Position numbers and translations under genes: made by a program. A stretch of 64,000 nucleotides of DNA from Streptoverticillium olivoreticuli subsp. olivoreticuli (GTDB lineage Bacteria; Actinomycetota; Actinomycetes; Streptomycetales; Streptomycetaceae): NCBI RefSeq assembly GCF_003391135.1, contig NZ_CP031455.1, positions 7,591,501-7,655,500 on the forward strand. Direction: 5' to 3'. Below, in pieces: positions 61,202-64,000 of the stretch; position 1 is the first letter of the stretch; each line of letters starts with the position of its first letter. Below the pieces are notes generated by a model, which made no database searches, was not told where the DNA came from, and saw nothing but the letters and a program-made list of their open reading frames with translations.

Positions 61202-62884
61202 TCAGCCGGCGCCCGCCTCGTGCGGCGGGACCGGCGGCACCGTCGGATCCGTCACGAACTCCACGACCGCGGGACCCTCCGCCGCCAGCGCCTGCCGCCA
61301 CGCCCCCTCGACGTGCTCGGGCCGCTCCACCCGGATCCCGGTCAACCCGATCGAGCGCGCGAACGCCGCGTACGACACGTCCGGCAGCTCGTGCGACGGC
61401 AGGAACTGGGGGGAGCCGCTCATCGCCCGCATCTCCCACGTCACCTGATTGAGGTCGTGGTTGTTCCACACGCCGATGACCAGCCGCGGATCGTCCCACC
61501 GCGTGTGGTACTTCGCGGCGGTGATCAGCTCGGCCATGCCGTTCATCTGCATCGCGCCGTCCCCGACCAGCCCCACCACCGGCCGGTCGGGGTGCGCGAA
61601 CTTGGCGCCGATCGCGTACGGCACACCGCACCCCATCGTGGCGAGCGTCCCGGACAGCGAGCCCCGCATCGTGCCGCGCATCCTGATGTGCCGCGCGTAC
61701 CAGCCGGCGACCGAACCGGAGTCGGAGGTCAGGATCGCGTTGTCCGGCAGCAGCGGCGACAGCGCCCGCGCCACGTACTCCGGGTTCACCGGCTGCGCCG
61801 CCGCGTCGGCGCGCCGCGCCATCACCTCCTCCCACTGCCGCACCCCGGCGGCGACCCCCTCCTGCCAGTCGCGCCCCTCCTTCCGGCGCAGCAGCGGCAG
61901 CAGCCGTTGAAGGGTGGTCCGGGCGTCGCCGGTCAGATTGACCTCGTACGGATAGCGCAGGCCGATCATGTGCGGGTCGATGTCGATCTGGACGGCACGC
62001 GCCTGGCCGTACTCCGGCAGGAACTGCGCGTAGGGGAAGTTGGAACCGACCGTCAGCAGCGTGTCGCAGTCACGCATCAACTCGTACGAGGGGTCCGTGC
62101 CGAGCAGCCCCACCGCGCCCGTCACATAAGGGAGTTCATCGCTCAGCGCATCCTTGCCCAGGAGGGCCTTCGCCACCCCGGCGCCCAGCACGTCCGCGAC
62201 CTCCTCGGTCTCGGCACGGGCGCCCGCCGCGCCCTGCCCGATCAGGATCGCCACCTTCTCACCGGAGTTGAGCACCTCCGCCGCCCGGTGCAGCGCCTCC
62301 TCCGACGGCACCGCCTGCCAGCCGCTGCGGTCCAGGCTGGAGGGCACCATCTTGAAGGCGTGCGTGGGCGGCGAGTAGTCGAGGTCCTGGACGTCGCCGG
62401 GGATGATGACGGCCGTGGGGGCGCGCCGCGCGTACGCGATGCGGACGGCCCGGTCCAGGACGTTCGGCAGCTGCTCGGGGACGTTCACCGTCTCCAGGAA
62501 GTCGGAGGCGACGTCCTTGAAGAGCGAGTGCAGGTCCACCTCCTGCTGGTACGCGCCGCCCATCGCCGAGCGGTGCGTCTGCCCGACGATGGCCACCACC
62601 GGCACATGGTCGAGCTTCGCGTCGTAGAGACCGTTGAGCAGATGGATCGCGCCCGGCCCGGACGTGGCCGCGCACACCCCCAGCCGGCCGCTGAACTTGG
62701 CGTAGCCGACCGCCTCGAGCGCCGACATCTCCTCGTGGCGGGACTGGATGAACCGGGGCCGGTTGTCCGCCCGTTCCCAGGCCGCCAGCAGCCCGTTGAT
62801 CCCGTCGCCGGGGTAGCCGAAGACCTGTTCCACGTCCCACGCGCGCAGCCTCGCCAGAAGGAAGTCGGACACTTTCTGACTCAT
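61202..62884 (-). CDS. ThDP-dependent enzyme (pyruvate oxidase / acetolactate synthase-like)
   Basis: The 560-residue protein starts at the ATG at 62884 after AGGTGAGAGAC. Domains are the pyrimidine-binding part with the catalytic Glu in SRHEEMSALEAVGYA, a central part (IGQGAAGARAETEEVADVLG), and the diphosphate-binding part with GDGAMQMNGM ... WNNHDL, the GDG-(25-30)-NN motif. It resembles PoxB-like oxidases more than anabolic AHAS and has no small subunit nearby. It would decarboxylate a 2-oxo acid. The next 279 nt upstream are intergenic without clear features. Confidence 0.9.
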   Translation of the reverse strand: MSQKVSDFLLARLRAWDVEQVFGYPGDGINGLLAAWERADNRPRFIQSRHEEMSALEAVGYAKFSGRLGVCAATSGPGAIHLLNGLYDAKLDHVPVVAIVGQTHRSAMGGAYQQEVDLHSLFKDVASDFLETVNVPEQLPNVLDRAVRIAYARRAPTAVIIPGDVQDLDYSPPTHAFKMVPSSLDRSGWQAVPSEEALHRAAEVLNSGEKVAILIGQGAAGARAETEEVADVLGAGVAKALLGKDALSDELPYVTGAVGLLGTDPSYELMRDCDTLLTVGSNFPYAQFLPEYGQARAVQIDIDPHMIGLRYPYEVNLTGDARTTLQRLLPLLRRKEGRDWQEGVAAGVRQWEEVMARRADAAAQPVNPEYVARALSPLLPDNAILTSDSGSVAGWYARHIRMRGTMRGSLSGTLATMGCGVPYAIGAKFAHPDRPVVGLVGDGAMQMNGMAELITAAKYHTRWDDPRLVIGVWNNHDLNQVTWEMRAMSGSPQFLPSHELPDVSYAAFARSIGLTGIRVERPEHVEGAWRQALAAEGPAVVEFVTDPTVPPVPPHEAGAG

Positions 62885-63163
62885 GTCTCTCACCTGTTCT
62901 CGGCGTCCGTTACGCCGTCCGGGTGGCCGGCCGTACGGGAAGGGCGGGGGACGGCCGGTCGACGGGCTGCTGCCTCCTCGCGGGTGCGGCGGTGCGTGGC
63001 CGGACGGGTAACCGGTCACCCTCCATCGAAACCCCGCGGGCGGCCCCGCGCCCGCCCGGCGCCCGGCCCGGGTTTCCGGCTCACCCGCGCAGCCCGTGTC
63101 GGGCCGCCGCGGGGCCCGCGATCTGCCAAGGTGGTCGCAGAGTCACGGCGGGCGGAGGTACGG

Positions 63164-64000
63164 ATGCAGGCGAGCCTTCCCGCGCTCCCGGCCGTCACCG
63201 CACCCGAACGCGGACTCCCCGTACTGCCCGAGCTCGCCGACCGCCTCGCCGCGGCCGCCGCCGACAGCGCGTCCCAACCCCTCGGCGGGGGCCCCGAACT
63301 GCGCGCCGCCGCCTGCGGCTACTGGTCTCGGCGCGGCCTGCCCACCGAACCCGACCAGGTCCTCGCCGCCCCCGGCGCCCCCCTGCTGCTCCTCGCCCTG
63401 CTCGCCGCGGCGGGCGGCGACGTCCTCCTCACCCGCCCCTGCGCCGCCTGGTACCTGCCGCTCGCCCGGCTCGCCCGGCGCCCCGCCTTCCACGTGCCCG
63501 TACCGGCCGAGTGCGGCGGCGTCCCCGACCCGTTCGCGCTGCTGGAGACCGTGCGCCGGATCCGGGACGAGGGCGGCAGGCCGCGCCTGCTGATCCTGTC
63601 CACCGCCGACGACCCGACCGGCACCGTCGCACCGCCCGAGATCCTGCACGAGGTCTGCGAGGCGGCCGTCGCCGAGCGGATGACCGTCATCAGCGACGAG
63701 ACCTGGCGCGACACGCGCCACCACTCCGGCGGGACCGTCTTCCTCGGCCCCGCCGAGATGTGGCCCGAGCACGTCGTCGTCCTCACCGACCTCGCGGGCG
63801 CGCTCACCCCCACCGCCTGGCCCGCCGCCGTGGCCCGCTTCCCCGCCGCCGGCCGCGGGGAGGTCCTGCGGGCCCGGGTCACCTCGGCGCTCGCCGCCGT
63901 ACGCGCCGAGCTGGCACCCCCCATCGCCGCGGCCGCGGCCTACGCCCTCGCCGAGCCCGGGCCCGTACGCGCCCGGACGGCCGCCGCCGCCCGGCTCTAC
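63164..64000 (+). CDS. Aminotransferase class I/II-fold protein, N-terminal part (3' end outside window)
   Basis: The frame is open from the ATG at 63164, preceded by GGAGG, to the window end, giving 279 residues. STADDPTGTVAPPEILHEVCE and VISDETWRDTRH match the class I/II PLP fold, with the Asp that binds the PLP nitrogen kept. The NPTG Asn is Asp and the region of the Schiff-base lysine reads VVLTDLAGALTPTAW. No lysine occurs in the 279 residues. It may be an aminotransferase relative without PLP chemistry. Confidence 0.82.
   Translation, partial: MQASLPALPAVTAPERGLPVLPELADRLAAAAADSASQPLGGGPELRAAACGYWSRRGLPTEPDQVLAAPGAPLLLLALLAAAGGDVLLTRPCAAWYLPLARLARRPAFHVPVPAECGGVPDPFALLETVRRIRDEGGRPRLLILSTADDPTGTVAPPEILHEVCEAAVAERMTVISDETWRDTRHHSGGTVFLGPAEMWPEHVVVLTDLAGALTPTAWPAAVARFPAAGRGEVLRARVTSALAAVRAELAPPIAAAAAYALAEPGPVRARTAAAARLY

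Noticed and set aside
63096..63593. 165-codon rightward frame overlapping the aminotransferase-like gene
   Set aside because: Pro/Ser/Ala-rich translation in the wrong frame; the frame from ATG 63164 has a GGAGG site and class I/II motifs.

Overview
The window is very G+C-rich with strong G/C bias at third codon positions. Gene families and signals point to Streptomyces or a close relative: an XRE/DUF5753 regulator paired with DUF397, a TIGR03086 (mycothiol-type) protein, DtxR/DmdR-type iron boxes, many GTG starts, leaderless-looking genes and the dispersed intergenic repeat common in streptomycetes. No rRNA, tRNA, CRISPR array, insertion sequence or phage gene was seen. The window opens inside one gene and closes inside another.

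1-6.3 kb: end of an unknown gene, a TetR regulator with an N-terminal four-cysteine module, a small membrane protein, a BCCT betaine/choline transporter, glycerate kinase, and the phosphatidylethanolamine pair psd-pssA. 6.3-15.5 kb: a tightly packed ethylmalonyl-CoA pathway operon read leftwards (ccr, ecm, mcl, mch, mcd), preceded by a TetR gene and a tandem-fused 3-hydroxyacyl-CoA dehydrogenase. Together they would convert acetyl-CoA-derived C4 units to methylmalonyl-/propionyl-CoA and glyoxylate. A palindrome lies exactly between the -35 and -10 of the proposed ccr promoter.

15.8-32.1 kb: a mixed region with a HEAT-like protein, an SRPBCC protein, an MFS transporter with an unusual C-terminal set of Ig-like/carboxypeptidase-regulatory repeats, a SpoIIE-type phosphatase with PAS/GAF/HATPase domains, methyltransferase, secreted histidine phosphatase, secreted esterase, cysteine hydrolase coupled to a GlxA-type regulator, and a three-gene peptide-degradation operon (DppA, M20, S9).

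32.1-40.6 kb: an iron-regulated 2,3-dihydroxybenzoate (catechol) operon. Two 19-bp iron boxes precede dhbA-dhbC-dhbE-isochorismatase-aryl carrier protein-NRPS, closed by a strong terminator and followed by a phosphopantetheinyl transferase. The NRPS has an intact condensation domain, but its adenylation domain has lost its ATP-binding motifs and there is no carrier or thioesterase domain. This is the most unusual system in the window: the condensation domain may join dihydroxybenzoate to a free amine, as VibH does.

40.6-64 kb: TPR protein, secreted serine hydrolase, VOC proteins, an XRE/DUF397 locus with three overlapping tiny genes read divergently, aldo/keto reductase, SulP-type permease with a lipoprotein, MFS-MarR pair, CoA-transferase, GNAT, DUF5107 protein, a repeat-rich intergenic region, a GT-C-like membrane protein that starts inside a 44-bp near-perfect palindrome, a secreted ricin-lectin/CAP protein, methyltransferase, isocitrate-lyase-superfamily enzyme, TIGR03086 protein, a ThDP enzyme, and the start of an aminotransferase-fold protein with no lysine in its 279 visible residues.
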